From NCBI GenBank assembly GCA_025363575.1, contig JANYDM010000104.1, forward strand, positions 1 to 24,924: a stretch of 24,924 bases of DNA. Direction: 5' to 3'. The position numbers and the translations under genes were made by a program. The stretch's first letter is position 1. Each line of letters opens with the position of its first letter. The notes beneath the pieces are model-generated. The model was given only the letters and a program-made list of their open reading frames with translations. It made no database searches and was not told the origin of the DNA. Positions 15,089 to 23,153 of this stretch are shown here, piece by piece. The stretch is from Betaproteobacteria bacterium (GTDB lineage Bacteria > Pseudomonadota > Gammaproteobacteria > Burkholderiales > SG8-41).

Positions 15089-16156
15089 TTAGATTCTGGC
15101 TTTAGTTTCACTGATGATATCTGCGATCTTTACAGCCTGGCCGTTTCGCTCGATAGAGCGCAACGCTGCGTAGACGACTGCGACAGCGACGTTGCCGTTG
15201 TATGCCGACAGCTCGCGTACTGTGCCGGTCGTGCAGCTTTCCGCGAACATCTCGAGTTCGGCGCAGAACATATCGCTCGGCGGCAACTTGATGTCCTCGC
15301 GCTTGCCGTAGCCGTTCTTGCCGCGCTGGATATAGAGCGTCGACGTCGTGTGCAACTTATCCGGTGTGTCCCAGGTGCCGAAATCGATTTCATAATGCAT
15401 GAGCCCTTTGGAGCCGAACACGCGCACGGCGAAGACGCCGGGCGCGGTCCAGCATGAGCCGACGTAGCCGATCTTGCCGTCGGCGAATTTCATCAGGGTC
15501 ATCGATTGATCATCGACCTCAGCGCCCACCGGCGAGAGTTTGGATGCCATGGACGTGACCTCGCTGATCTCGCCGCCCAGATAATGCAGCACGTCGAACT
15601 GGTGGATCGCGAGCTGCGACAGCGGGCCGCCGGGCGCGCGGTCCTTGTACCAGCGCCAGGTCTGCGGCGTCAGCTCGAGCGCGCGCTCGTTCGAGAAATT
15701 CGCCTCGAAGAATGCGACGCGCCCGAGCTCGCCGGCGTCGATTTTTTCCTTGATCATGCGGATGCCTGCCATCAGGCGCGCGCTGTGGCCGACTGTCACG
15801 CTGACGCCGTATTTTTTTTCCAGCGCGGCGATACGCAGCCCGTCAACGAGCGTGTTGGCGATCGGCTTTTCCGTATACACATGCTTGCCGGCTTTGGCCA
15901 CCATCTCAGCCATCGGCAGATGCTGCTCGTTGGGCACCGTGAGGATGACGCCTTTGATTTCCGGGTCCGCCAGCAGGGTGGGCATATCGGGGGCGGCAGG
16001 AATCCCCGTTTCTTTCTCAAATGCAGCGCGTTTTTCCGCCGAGCGGCTGAAGCCGGCAACTATCTTGATCTTGTCCGATTTGACCGCGGCGCGCGTCAGC
16101 ACGCCCGCCCAGCGGCCGAGGCCGACGATGCCGACTTTTACGGGTGTGGGATTCAC
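15089..16156 (-). CDS. Gfo/Idh/MocA-family NAD(P)-dependent oxidoreductase
   Basis: This 355-residue cytoplasmic dehydrogenase has a Rossmann domain at residues 6-125 with VGIVGLGRWAG, and the catalytic-lysine motif TEKPIANT near residue 97. The C-terminal alpha/beta domain (130-345) includes GGPLSQLAIHQFDVLHYLGG, with the histidine that usually assists catalysis. Family members oxidise sugars, inositols and related polyols or reduce the corresponding ketones; the substrate is not evident. The start is GTG at 16156; AGGA at 16170-16167 lies about 10 bases upstream. It lies 51 bases after the TctC receptor gene and 126 before the creatininase gene, all on the minus strand, which suggests one catabolic transcript. 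Confidence 0.9.
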   Translation of the reverse strand: MNPTPVKVGIVGLGRWAGVLTRAAVKSDKIKIVAGFSRSAEKRAAFEKETGIPAAPDMPTLLADPEIKGVILTVPNEQHLPMAEMVAKAGKHVYTEKPIANTLVDGLRIAALEKKYGVSVTVGHSARLMAGIRMIKEKIDAGELGRVAFFEANFSNERALELTPQTWRWYKDRAPGGPLSQLAIHQFDVLHYLGGEISEVTSMASKLSPVGAEVDDQSMTLMKFADGKIGYVGSCWTAPGVFAVRVFGSKGLMHYEIDFGTWDTPDKLHTTSTLYIQRGKNGYGKREDIKLPPSDMFCAELEMFAESCTTGTVRELSAYNGNVAVAVVYAALRSIERNGQAVKIADIISETKARI

Positions 16157-16207
16157 TTTCGAGGGGTCCTGTTAAGTAATTGCGTGCATTGAAAACGGCG
16201 GTCTATT

Positions 16208-17182
16208 CTATTCGAGCCTAACGCCCGCGTCCTTGACTGCTTTGCCGAAGCGCACATACTCGTCGCGAATATGCTGTGCGAACTGCGCCGGCGTGTCGCC
16301 GAAAGTTTCGGCGCCCTGCGCGGCGAACTGCTCTTTCAAATCGTTCGCAGCGAGTGCAGTTGCGATCGCTGCGTGAAGCTTCGCGACAATTGTGGCCGGC
16401 ATGCCCTTGGGTCCCATGATGCCGTTCCAGCCGCTGGAGTTGTAGCCGGGCAGCCCTGATTCGGCCACCGTGGCAATGTCCGGCGCGACCGGCGAGCGCT
16501 GCATACCGCCGACTGCGAGCGCGCGCAAACGTCCTGCTTTTACCTGCGGTAGCGGGCCGGCGATCGGCGTGAACACCCATTGTGCTTCGCCGGCGACCAC
16601 CGCCGCGACCGAAGGTCCGCCGCCTTTGTACGGGATGTGCACGGAATTGATGCCGGCGAGCGTGGTGAACATGACGCCGGCGAGATGACTCGTCGAGCCA
16701 GCGCCCGCCGAGGCCATATTGAGTTGTCCGGGCTTGCTGCGGGCATAGTCGATGAATTCGCGCACCGACTTTACCGGCAGAGCCGGATGCACCGCCAGCA
16801 GATTTTGCGTGATGACAAACAGCGAGATCGGCGTGAAGTCCTTGTTTACGTCGTAGCCGAGCCGGGGATAGAGATGCGGCGCGATCGAGTGCGTCGCGCT
16901 CGAAGCGGCGACCAGCGTGTAGCCGTCGGGTGCTGCACGCGCGGCAGTCTCCACGCCTATCGTACCGCCGGCGCCCGCGCGGTTGTCGATAACGACCTGC
17001 TGCCCCAGCAGGTCGCCGAGTTTGGCCGCGAGCAGGCGGCTGAGTATGTCGTTCGAGCTGCCCGGCGCATTCGGCATGATGAGGCGTATGGGCTTGTCGG
17101 GCCAGACATGAGCTGCATCCTGCGCACCCGCCGTCGCTGCAGTGACTGCCGCGCACGCGGCAAAAATTACAAATGCTTTCAT
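16208..17182 (-). CDS. Bug/TctC-family tripartite tricarboxylate transporter substrate-binding protein
   Basis: This 324-residue periplasmic receptor has a signal peptide at residues 1-22 (MKAFVIFAACAAVTAATAGA, then QDA). The mature protein begins WPDKPIRLIMPNAPGSSNDILSR, the hallmark of Bug proteins, with VVIDNRAGAGGTIG, HIPYKGGGP and GWNGIMGPKGMP further on. Bug receptors bind organic acids or amides; TctA/TctB membrane partners are absent here, as is usual for orphan betaproteobacterial Bug genes. I chose ATG 17182 because AGGAG lies five bases upstream and the signal peptide then starts correctly; a start at 17308 would add an arginine-rich stretch. A CATAAT box on the minus strand at 17242-17237 may be its -10, without a clear -35. 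Confidence 0.94.
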   Translation of the reverse strand: MKAFVIFAACAAVTAATAGAQDAAHVWPDKPIRLIMPNAPGSSNDILSRLLAAKLGDLLGQQVVIDNRAGAGGTIGVETAARAAPDGYTLVAASSATHSIAPHLYPRLGYDVNKDFTPISLFVITQNLLAVHPALPVKSVREFIDYARSKPGQLNMASAGAGSTSHLAGVMFTTLAGINSVHIPYKGGGPSVAAVVAGEAQWVFTPIAGPLPQVKAGRLRALAVGGMQRSPVAPDIATVAESGLPGYNSSGWNGIMGPKGMPATIVAKLHAAIATALAANDLKEQFAAQGAETFGDTPAQFAQHIRDEYVRFGKAVKDAGVRLE

Positions 17183-17311
17183 TGATCTCCTGGAAATCCG
17201 GCCGCGCGCGCGCTGCGTGCGCGCCACTGGCCGCGCATTATGCCGCAAGCGAGCGACCAACTGAAAGCGGTGGGAACGGAATGCGACCGTCGCTACTCTG
17301 TTTAGCATGCT

Positions 17312-17569
17312 ATGACGGTGGCGCGAAGCATGGGGGCCGATGTCGTAGTAGCGGTAGACATCTCATGGCGCGGCAGCAGCGAAGCGGCGACCGCGGACAT
17401 CGCGATTCGTCCGGATACACCGCGCACGCGAGCGCTGAATTTTTTGGACAAGGTTGCGGCCATCGCGGCCGGCGAGGCGGCGACGCGCGAGGCAATTCCG
17501 GCTTTGCTCGCGCGCATCGCGGTCGTCGACATCGAAAAGCGCGCCGGCAAAGTGGCAGTAGCCCGCTAA
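17312..17569 (+). pseudogene. C-terminal remnant of a patatin-like phospholipase (RssA/NTE type)
   Basis: The 85-residue frame starts with MTVARSMGADVVVAVDIS, which matches the segment just after the catalytic Asp-Gly motif in bacterial patatins, and continues to a normal-looking C terminus (KVAAIAAGEAATREAIPALL). The oxyanion-hole motif, the GxSxG nucleophile and the catalytic Asp are all missing, and the frame upstream is closed by TAG at 17303-17305. No patatin sequence appears in other frames to the left, so the 5' part was deleted rather than frameshifted. It ends in a four-base convergent overlap with the rhomboid gene. It is very unlikely to be an active lipase. Confidence 0.65.
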
Positions 17570-18723
17570 GCCCCTGGTTTTTGGCGCGCCTGATATTGCA
17601 TAAGCGCGTCCGCGGCTATCTCGCGCTGCTCGGATATCCTGCGTTCGAGCGCAGGATTGTTCGTCGCCAGATAGTCGGCCACGGCGCGCATGCCGTCACG
17701 CCGCGCCGTCGCATAGCGCAGCAACAGCTCATAGTCCTGGCGCGCCGGCGCTTTGGCATCGAGATCGAGTGCTGCAAGGCGTGCCACCGCTGCTTCCCAT
17801 CCGGGCAGGATGCTGGTTTGCAGTCGCGCGAGCGCCGCGGAGGAATCGATTTTCTTTGCGCGCGACTGGCTGGCGATTTCCATGAAGGCGGCCTGCAGGC
17901 GTTTCTCCTCGGCGCTGAAAGCGTTGATTTCCGTTTGCAGCGCGCGCGCCTGGCGATAGACGCGCGAAGTATCCGGCGCATACAGGGCCAAGGTGGGCAG
18001 CGTAACTGAAGTCATGAGTACGGCGAGCACGAAGCGCCGCACACTGCCCTGATTGCGTTGCGGCGGCGACAGCGGCCGCGCGAGTATCAGTCCCATGATG
18101 AATCCGCCGGCAAGTCCGCCTAGGTGAGCGGCATTGTCGATGCCGTTCTGGACGAATCCAAAAAACAACGCGTACACGACAAAACTCGAAGTGCTCATCC
18201 GCAGGTGGTTCAGCGTCTGGGGCGGAATGGAGCCGCGTTGCGATGTCACATACGCAAGCAAGCCGCCATACACGCCGAACACCGCGCCCGACGCGCCGCC
18301 GCTGATCACGTTCTGGTTCCACAGCAGGCTGGCGCTGCTCCCGGCAACGCCCGCGAATAAATAAAGCGCGGCGAATGGTCCGTTGCCGTACAAACGCTCG
18401 GTTAGCCGGCCACTGTCCCACAACGCCCACATGTTGAAAGCGAGATGCACAATGCCGAAATGGATGAACGTGCACGTAAACAGCCGCCACCACTCGCCGC
18501 CGGTGGTAAGCGGCCCGAAATTTGCGCCGAACCGCAAGTATTCTTCGGCGCGCCCGCCGAGTATCTTGATGCCGAGCGCTGCCATCACGGCGAATACGGC
18601 GACGTTTGCCGCGACCAGCAGCGGTGTCACATAGGCGTGCGGCGTCGCTGCGAGGAGGTGCTGATCGAAATCGCGCTCGTCTGGCGTGGGAGCAGTGACA
18701 GACAAATCGTTCATGCGCGCCAT
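17566..18723 (-). CDS. Rhomboid-family intramembrane serine protease
   Basis: This 385-residue inner-membrane protease has the rhomboid core at residues 33-215 with six helices: HFGIVHLAFNMWALWDSG (H88, H93, N97), the catalytic serine S145 in GGASGAVFG and the catalytic histidine H200 in NAAHLGGLAGG. The Ser-His dyad is intact. An extra C-terminal region (about 235-385), charged and probably helical with a membrane-proximal hydrophobic stretch (FVLAVLMTSVTLPTLALYA), is outside the catalytic fold and could bind substrates or partners. The start is ATG 18723; a second ATG at 18714 is also possible, and neither has a strong ribosome binding site. Substrates are unknown. Confidence 0.93.
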   Translation of the reverse strand: MARMNDLSVTAPTPDERDFDQHLLAATPHAYVTPLLVAANVAVFAVMAALGIKILGGRAEEYLRFGANFGPLTTGGEWWRLFTCTFIHFGIVHLAFNMWALWDSGRLTERLYGNGPFAALYLFAGVAGSSASLLWNQNVISGGASGAVFGVYGGLLAYVTSQRGSIPPQTLNHLRMSTSSFVVYALFFGFVQNGIDNAAHLGGLAGGFIMGLILARPLSPPQRNQGSVRRFVLAVLMTSVTLPTLALYAPDTSRVYRQARALQTEINAFSAEEKRLQAAFMEIASQSRAKKIDSSAALARLQTSILPGWEAAVARLAALDLDAKAPARQDYELLLRYATARRDGMRAVADYLATNNPALERRISEQREIAADALMQYQARQKPGA

Positions 18724-18743
18724 TATGCCCGAGGCGATTGCTT

Positions 18744-18804
18744 GATTCTTATGACTTGACCTACGCCTTGGTTACCCTCGAAATGCAATTCGGCAGTAAG
18801 AATC
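18744..18804. repeat. Inverted repeat GATTCTTA/TAAGAATC between propeller and rhomboid genes
   Basis: Perfect 8-base arms at 18744-18751 and 18797-18804 enclose 45 bases, within which CGAA and TTCG around ATGCAA can form a nested hairpin. It occupies the gap after the propeller gene stop and before the rhomboid start on the minus strand. It may be a transcript-end structure or leader structure. Confidence 0.35.
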
Positions 18805-18805
18805 G

Positions 18806-19795
18806 CTATTCAGGCCTGAACACCCAGATTGCAGCCGATTCTGCTCCAGCCGCTCTCACGGCGAGAAACAGGCGGTCCAGTTCCGGCACCCATAGTGATG
18901 TTCGAGACCCCGCCGCGCTGTTGACGTGCCCGGTCCTGGCGTAGCCCGTCGCGCTCACCGTGTACACGTCGACGAAGCCTTCGCCGCAGCTTACGTAAAC
19001 GCGGCGCCGTTTGGCATCGACGAATACATCGTCCGCGTCGCCGCAAATATCGACGCTGGCCTGCGCCGATCCGTCGCGCATTGCAAATGCAGTCAACCGT
19101 GCCGGATTGCGGAAGACACTGAGCACCCGCTGGTTCTCGTGGTCGATCGCCATCGGAAAATTCGAGCGCGCATCGCGCATTGGGAAAGTCCTCGCCACCT
19201 TGCCGAGCGCAAGATCGACCACCGCAATTTGCCGCGCAGCCGGCACGTTGACGAAAATATTAGCGCCGGTGCCATCGAGCTGAAAACCCTCCGGGTGTGC
19301 ATCGAGCCGAACATCGCCGGTTTTACTGCGCTTTGCCGGATCGATGATCGCAACTGCGCCCTTGCCATAACCGACGTAGAGTTTGTTGGCTCGTGCGTCG
19401 ATGCGGATGTTGTCTGCGTCGTCGCCGAGATCTATGCGCCCGGCAGGCGCGAGATCGGCGCCCTGGAATAATCGCACCGAACCGTCACCCGCATTTGCAA
19501 CGTAAAGCGTGTCAGTCGAGGCGACGTAGCCAAGTCCCTGGGGTTCTTTTAACGCGGGAATCCTGCGCAGGAGCTTCCGTTCTTTGAGGTCGACCACGCC
19601 AACGCTGTCGTTGCCGAGTTCGGCGACGAACAGTCGCTGGCGGGCCAGATCGATGGCGAGATGGTCGATCCGGCCGCTCACGTTGCCGAGCGCGATCTTG
19701 ACCTCCAGCACGAGCGGTGATGGCTCGGCGGCCAGGACCGCCGAGCACATCGCAAAACCCGCGCCAGCAAGCAACAGGGTTGCCGCAGATTTCAT
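18806..19795 (-). CDS. Secreted YncE-like beta-propeller protein
   Basis: This is a protein of about 329 residues with a signal peptide MKSAATLLLAGAGFAMCSAVLAAEP, so it is exported to the periplasm. The mature part is a repeat protein with blades containing RQRLFVAELGNDSVGVVDL, TDTLYVANAGDGSVRLF, ANKLYVGYGKGAVAIID and RRRVYVSCGEGFVDVY, the pattern of seven-bladed YVTN/YncE propellers. No catalytic motif is visible; such proteins usually bind ligands or other proteins. I prefer ATG 19795; a GTG at 19804 would add three residues. Neither has a good ribosome binding site, which fits coupling to the PepSY gene that ends only 12-21 bases upstream. The two are almost surely one operon. Confidence 0.85.
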   Translation of the reverse strand: MKSAATLLLAGAGFAMCSAVLAAEPSPLVLEVKIALGNVSGRIDHLAIDLARQRLFVAELGNDSVGVVDLKERKLLRRIPALKEPQGLGYVASTDTLYVANAGDGSVRLFQGADLAPAGRIDLGDDADNIRIDARANKLYVGYGKGAVAIIDPAKRSKTGDVRLDAHPEGFQLDGTGANIFVNVPAARQIAVVDLALGKVARTFPMRDARSNFPMAIDHENQRVLSVFRNPARLTAFAMRDGSAQASVDICGDADDVFVDAKRRRVYVSCGEGFVDVYTVSATGYARTGHVNSAAGSRTSLWVPELDRLFLAVRAAGAESAAIWVFRPE

Positions 19796-19816
19796 CGTAA
19801 TCACGCGGTGTTGAAG

Positions 19817-20332
19817 TCAGTCCAGTTTTTCGCTGACCTTTTTTGTTTTCGCGCCGCTCATAAGGGTGACCTCGGCCACCGGATGACCCGACTTGAGCTT
19901 CGGCATGGCGCTTACCGCGCTAAATCCGCTATTCGCCTTGACCGCATTTTGCACGCCTTCTTCGAGAGACAATTTCGCTTTCGCCATGGCCTTGGTCTGT
20001 GCCTTGGCATTTTTCAGATCGCCGGCGTCGGTGATGATCTCGGCCTTCTTAACGCTGCCGCCTTTGTGGTCGACGATAACCTCCGAAAACTTGTCGCCTT
20101 TCATCGTATATACCGATAGCTGAAGGGCGCCGTGTTCCATTTCGAATTTTGCGGAAATCGGCTTGCCTTCGGCTGCGCTGGCTTTGAGGCCCTGATCGAG
20201 CGACACAGTGGCTTCGGGAAGCGCTTTGGCGAGCGCACCGGGTTTTTCCTTCTCCGCCGCTACCGACGGCAGCGTGACGGCAACGCAAAAGCCAGCAACT
20301 ACCGCAGCGAAAATAAATTTGTTGTTCATCAT
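19817..20332 (-). CDS. Exported protein with two PepSY-like domains
   Basis: This 171-residue protein has a signal peptide (MMNNKFIFAAVVAGFCVAVTLPSVAA). Two PepSY-like repeats follow: ATVSLDQGLKASAAEGKPIS with FSEVIVDHKGGSVKKAEII, and AKLSLEEGVQNAVKANSG with HPVAEVTLMSGAKTKKV. PepSY domains often inhibit proteases or sense periplasmic ligands. GGAG five bases before the ATG at 20332 supports this start over the one at 20356. The next gene on the same strand is the beta-propeller, a short distance away. A partner role in the periplasm for both is inference from the pairing. Confidence 0.75.
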   Translation of the reverse strand: MMNNKFIFAAVVAGFCVAVTLPSVAAEKEKPGALAKALPEATVSLDQGLKASAAEGKPISAKFEMEHGALQLSVYTMKGDKFSEVIVDHKGGSVKKAEIITDAGDLKNAKAQTKAMAKAKLSLEEGVQNAVKANSGFSAVSAMPKLKSGHPVAEVTLMSGAKTKKVSEKLD

Positions 20333-20465
20333 CGAATCTCCATTGTTGTATTGCATTGTGAACCGTCAAGCCTGCTGAGACGGCGAACTCCTCGTGCTTC
20401 CCGCGCCGGGCAATAATTGTCCGCCCGCCGTGATAGATGGGTTTGTTCTGGGGCATTCCAGCAGC
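20333..20465. other. Intergenic region upstream of the PepSY gene
   Basis: It separates the PepSY gene from the beta-barrel remnant. On the minus strand TTGACG lies near the PepSY start, but no correctly spaced -10 fits ahead of the ribosome binding site. I see no convincing promoter or RNA gene here. Together with the remnant it makes a stretch of about 470 bases without an intact gene. Confidence 0.4.
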
Positions 20466-20753
20466 TCATTTCAGAGAAAGACCCCATGTGAATCCAACCC
20501 GGATTTCATTGATATGCCGTTCGCCTGCAGACGCAGTGCGTATCCCTACGTCAAACGAAAGCTGTTCTTTGCTGCGCCATATCATTCCGATCAAACGGGA
20601 TATCGTGCGCGGACTACCTGAAGCCTGTTCGGTGAATAGTTCCATCACGGGCCGTACTTGCCATTCATGCGGGCCTTCGATGTGCTCGACCTCCGGAATC
20701 TTGTCGCCTGACTTGGTGCGTGCCACGGCGACAACACATTTACGGCGGAAGTA
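20466..20753 (-). pseudogene. C-terminal remnant of an outer-membrane beta-barrel protein
   Basis: The minus-strand frame encodes WQVRPVMELFTEQASG, then TISRLIGMIWRSKEQLSFDVGIR and NEIRVGFTWGLSLK before a TGA. The alternating pattern and the LSFDVGIR...NEIRVGFTWG ending are typical of the last strands of uncharacterised beta-barrel proteins of the MetA-phenol/transporter-like type. The N-terminal part is missing: to the right the frame runs into the 3' end of the ATP-grasp gene in a meaningless reading. I therefore read it as a decayed 3' fragment. The left boundary of homology is approximate. No start codon or ribosome binding site is convincing. Confidence 0.45.
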
Positions 20754-20827
20754 CGCTCGAGCAGTAGTTTCATGACATCCATAAGCATCTCCGAACGCAT
20801 ATCTGCCGCCCTGAAACAGGACTTTCC

Positions 20828-21925
20828 TCAAGCCGCATCGATCGCGATCTGTTGGCCCGGCCGTGTTTGCTTTACGGTTTGTGTCCTGGCAAGTGTCGCC
20901 GCGGCTAGCGGAGCCAGTGCGGAATCGGGAAACGGCGACACGCTGCTTATGTTGATTTCGCACAGCACAAACGTGTCTTCGCCAGCCGCGTTTTTCGGCC
21001 CGAACATGAAGTCGCAATCCCACAATATCGGCAGCTCAACGGCGTCGATGTCGAGAACCTTTTGCATTGCAGGCACCCATTCCTCTTCCAGTTGACGCTT
21101 GAGCGCCTGGAACTCGGGCATGGAGGCAGGATAGTAGCCGCGCTTCGTCGGCAGGGGCGCGGCTTCCGGCGGTGCCCCGGGAGGCGCGGGACAAAGCGCA
21201 ATGACGGCCTGATGCCCGAACCCCGCCACCTTGCCGTGCACGAGGTAGCAGCGCACCATGCCTTCGGGCAAACGCGGTTGGTATTCCTGGTCGATCATCC
21301 TGCCGTCGCCGGCGAAATACGGCTCGCAGCGCGCGAGAAATTCGTCCAGCAGCATTTCCTCTTCGACGCTTCCGCGTTTGGCATGCCGTGCGCGCACGCG
21401 GCTCTTGCCGGGCAATGGTATTGCATCATCGCGCACGAGCTCGACTTTCCAGATGCCATTGCCGCTGCTGCCGCGATGTTGCTTGAGCACTCGAATCTCG
21501 CCGGCAAGCAGGCGGGCGGAAAGCTCCCGGCGCATCTGATCCATGGTGCGGTACAGATGTGTGTCGCATCCCCAGCCGATATCGCGTGTTTGATACAGGA
21601 CTTCCTTGGTGCCAAGCTTGAGAATGACGTCAGGATGTGCGCTTACAAATACGCCGGATGCCGAAACTTCGCGCAGCATCGCATCAAGCATGGCCCGGTC
21701 GCGGCCGCCTTCGTCTGGATTGAACCAGACGAGCACGCCGTCGACATGCGAGATCTGGTTGCGTACTTCCGCGCAATGATCGTCGTCATAGAGGGCGGGC
21801 TCGACATGCATGCCCTGCGCGCTCAGCGCCGCGTACACTTTCGCAAAGCGGCTGTCTTGTGGCGATTGTGCGTCGCGCTCGCGAGGGGAGAGGATGGCGA
21901 CCCTGGGACGTGAATCGGAAGTCAT
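20828..21925 (-). CDS. Cj0069-family ATP-grasp-like protein
   Basis: This 365-residue cytoplasmic protein resembles the Cj0069 family and has ATP-grasp features: a glycine-rich loop in VLKQHRGSSGNGIWKVEL, a central IDQEYQPRLPEGMVRCYLV strand set, and a C-terminal metal-binding motif CEINISSVSPFPDSA (Glu and Asn before a Pro). ATP-grasp enzymes join a carboxylate, via an acyl phosphate, to an amine or thiol. The substrate is unknown. The N-terminal region (RVAILSPRERDAQSP...DGVLVWFNPDEGGRDR) looks like a pre-ATP-grasp domain. The start codon lies four bases after the ChrA stop, so it is the last gene of the SOD-rhodanese/LamG/ChrA operon and is probably linked to that stress response. Confidence 0.8.
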   Translation of the reverse strand: MTSDSRPRVAILSPRERDAQSPQDSRFAKVYAALSAQGMHVEPALYDDDHCAEVRNQISHVDGVLVWFNPDEGGRDRAMLDAMLREVSASGVFVSAHPDVILKLGTKEVLYQTRDIGWGCDTHLYRTMDQMRRELSARLLAGEIRVLKQHRGSSGNGIWKVELVRDDAIPLPGKSRVRARHAKRGSVEEEMLLDEFLARCEPYFAGDGRMIDQEYQPRLPEGMVRCYLVHGKVAGFGHQAVIALCPAPPGAPPEAAPLPTKRGYYPASMPEFQALKRQLEEEWVPAMQKVLDIDAVELPILWDCDFMFGPKNAAGEDTFVLCEINISSVSPFPDSALAPLAAATLARTQTVKQTRPGQQIAIDAA

Positions 21926-21929
21926 GACA

Positions 21930-23132
21930 TTACGGGTGTATTAACGGATAGACAACGAGCCCGACCAACGCAGCCGCGGCAACGATCGCCGGTTCTGGAA
22001 TTTTCTTGAATTTCCACAGCAACGCTACTGTCGTAACCGCCAGCAGGACGGTCGGAATATCCGTGATCGAGCGCTTGCCGAGTACGATTACCGCGCCGGT
22101 GATGGTGCCGATGGCCGCTGCAGTGACTCCATCGACGAAGGCGACTACGCCGGGATGTTTGCCGTATTTCTTGAAGTAGGGCGCGGGCAGGATGGTGAAG
22201 AAATAACATGGCAGGAATGTCGCGAGCGCGGCAACCAGCGCGCCGGGAAATCCCGCGACCAGATAACCGATGAATCCCACGGTTATGACCACCGGACCGG
22301 GCGTAATCATCGCCACCGCCACTGCGTCGACAAACTGGCGTTCTGTCAGCCAATGGTGCTCATTGACCACACCGCCATACAGGAACGGCACGATTGCAAG
22401 ACCGCTGCCGAAAACAAATGCGCCGGCTTCGGCGAAAAATATCCCTATCTGCCATAGCACGGTCCAGTCTGCGGCGGCAGCAACCGGCACAGCGTTGGGC
22501 AATTGCGCGGCGAATGCGATCATTCCCGGCGTACTTCCGCCACCGAATAATTTTTTGGGTGGAGCTCTTACAATCCAGACCAGCAATCCCGCGGCGAGAA
22601 ACAGCGTAACGAATTCGGATTCAGTGATAACAGTTATTGCCGCCGCCAGGAGATAAATTGCCCACAGCAGTTTATCCTTGCCTATGCTCTTCGTCGCGAG
22701 CTTGTAAGCGCTGATCGCAATAATGCCGATCACGCATGCACCGACGCCGTAAAAAACAGCCTGCATCCACGGCAGCCCGCCGTAAGCGGTGTACGCAGCG
22801 CCGATCGCCACCACCATGAGAAACGACGGGATCACGAACGCGACACCGGCCGCAGCGGCGCCGGCATTCCGGTAATGCACGTAGCCGAGATAAATCATCA
22901 ATTGCGCAGCGAGCGGGCCCGGCATGAGCTGGGCCAGCGCGAGTCCTTCCTTGTAGTCGGACTCCGAAATCCACTTGCGGTCTTCCACCAGGTCGCGATG
23001 CATGTAGTTGACGAGCGCGGCGGGGCCGCCGAACCCGGTCGTGCCCAGTCGGAATGCATACTTGACGAGCTGCCAGAGCGAATACGCCGGTGCGGACGCC
23101 TCCCCGCTGCCCGAAATTTTTTCTGTTTGCAT
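21930..23132 (-). CDS. chrA: ChrA-type chromate transporter (long-chain CHR family)
   Basis: This 400-residue inner-membrane protein has two homologous CHR domains. The N-terminal half has FGGPAALVNYMHRDLVEDRKW and LAQLMPGPLAAQL; the C-terminal half has FGSGLAIVPFLYGGVV, HHWLTERQFVDAVAVAMITPGPV and a following GFIGYLV. Both PGP motifs are intact and ten or more helices can be seen. ChrA exports chromate by proton antiport and gives chromate resistance; some CHR proteins may instead move sulfate. The gene lies 21 bases after the LamG-like gene and 4 before the ATP-grasp gene. The ribosome binding site is weak (AGGGC, 14 bases from ATG 23132). No chrB regulator is visible in the window. Confidence 0.93.
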   Translation of the reverse strand: MQTEKISGSGEASAPAYSLWQLVKYAFRLGTTGFGGPAALVNYMHRDLVEDRKWISESDYKEGLALAQLMPGPLAAQLMIYLGYVHYRNAGAAAAGVAFVIPSFLMVVAIGAAYTAYGGLPWMQAVFYGVGACVIGIIAISAYKLATKSIGKDKLLWAIYLLAAAITVITESEFVTLFLAAGLLVWIVRAPPKKLFGGGSTPGMIAFAAQLPNAVPVAAAADWTVLWQIGIFFAEAGAFVFGSGLAIVPFLYGGVVNEHHWLTERQFVDAVAVAMITPGPVVITVGFIGYLVAGFPGALVAALATFLPCYFFTILPAPYFKKYGKHPGVVAFVDGVTAAAIGTITGAVIVLGKRSITDIPTVLLAVTTVALLWKFKKIPEPAIVAAAALVGLVVYPLIHP

Positions 23133-23153
23133 GATTTTTATTTTTTGCCCTGA

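Noticed and set aside
20437..20775. 112-residue plus-strand frame over the barrel remnant
   Set aside because: There is no domain or ribosome site; the opposite strand carries recognisable barrel C-terminal sequence.
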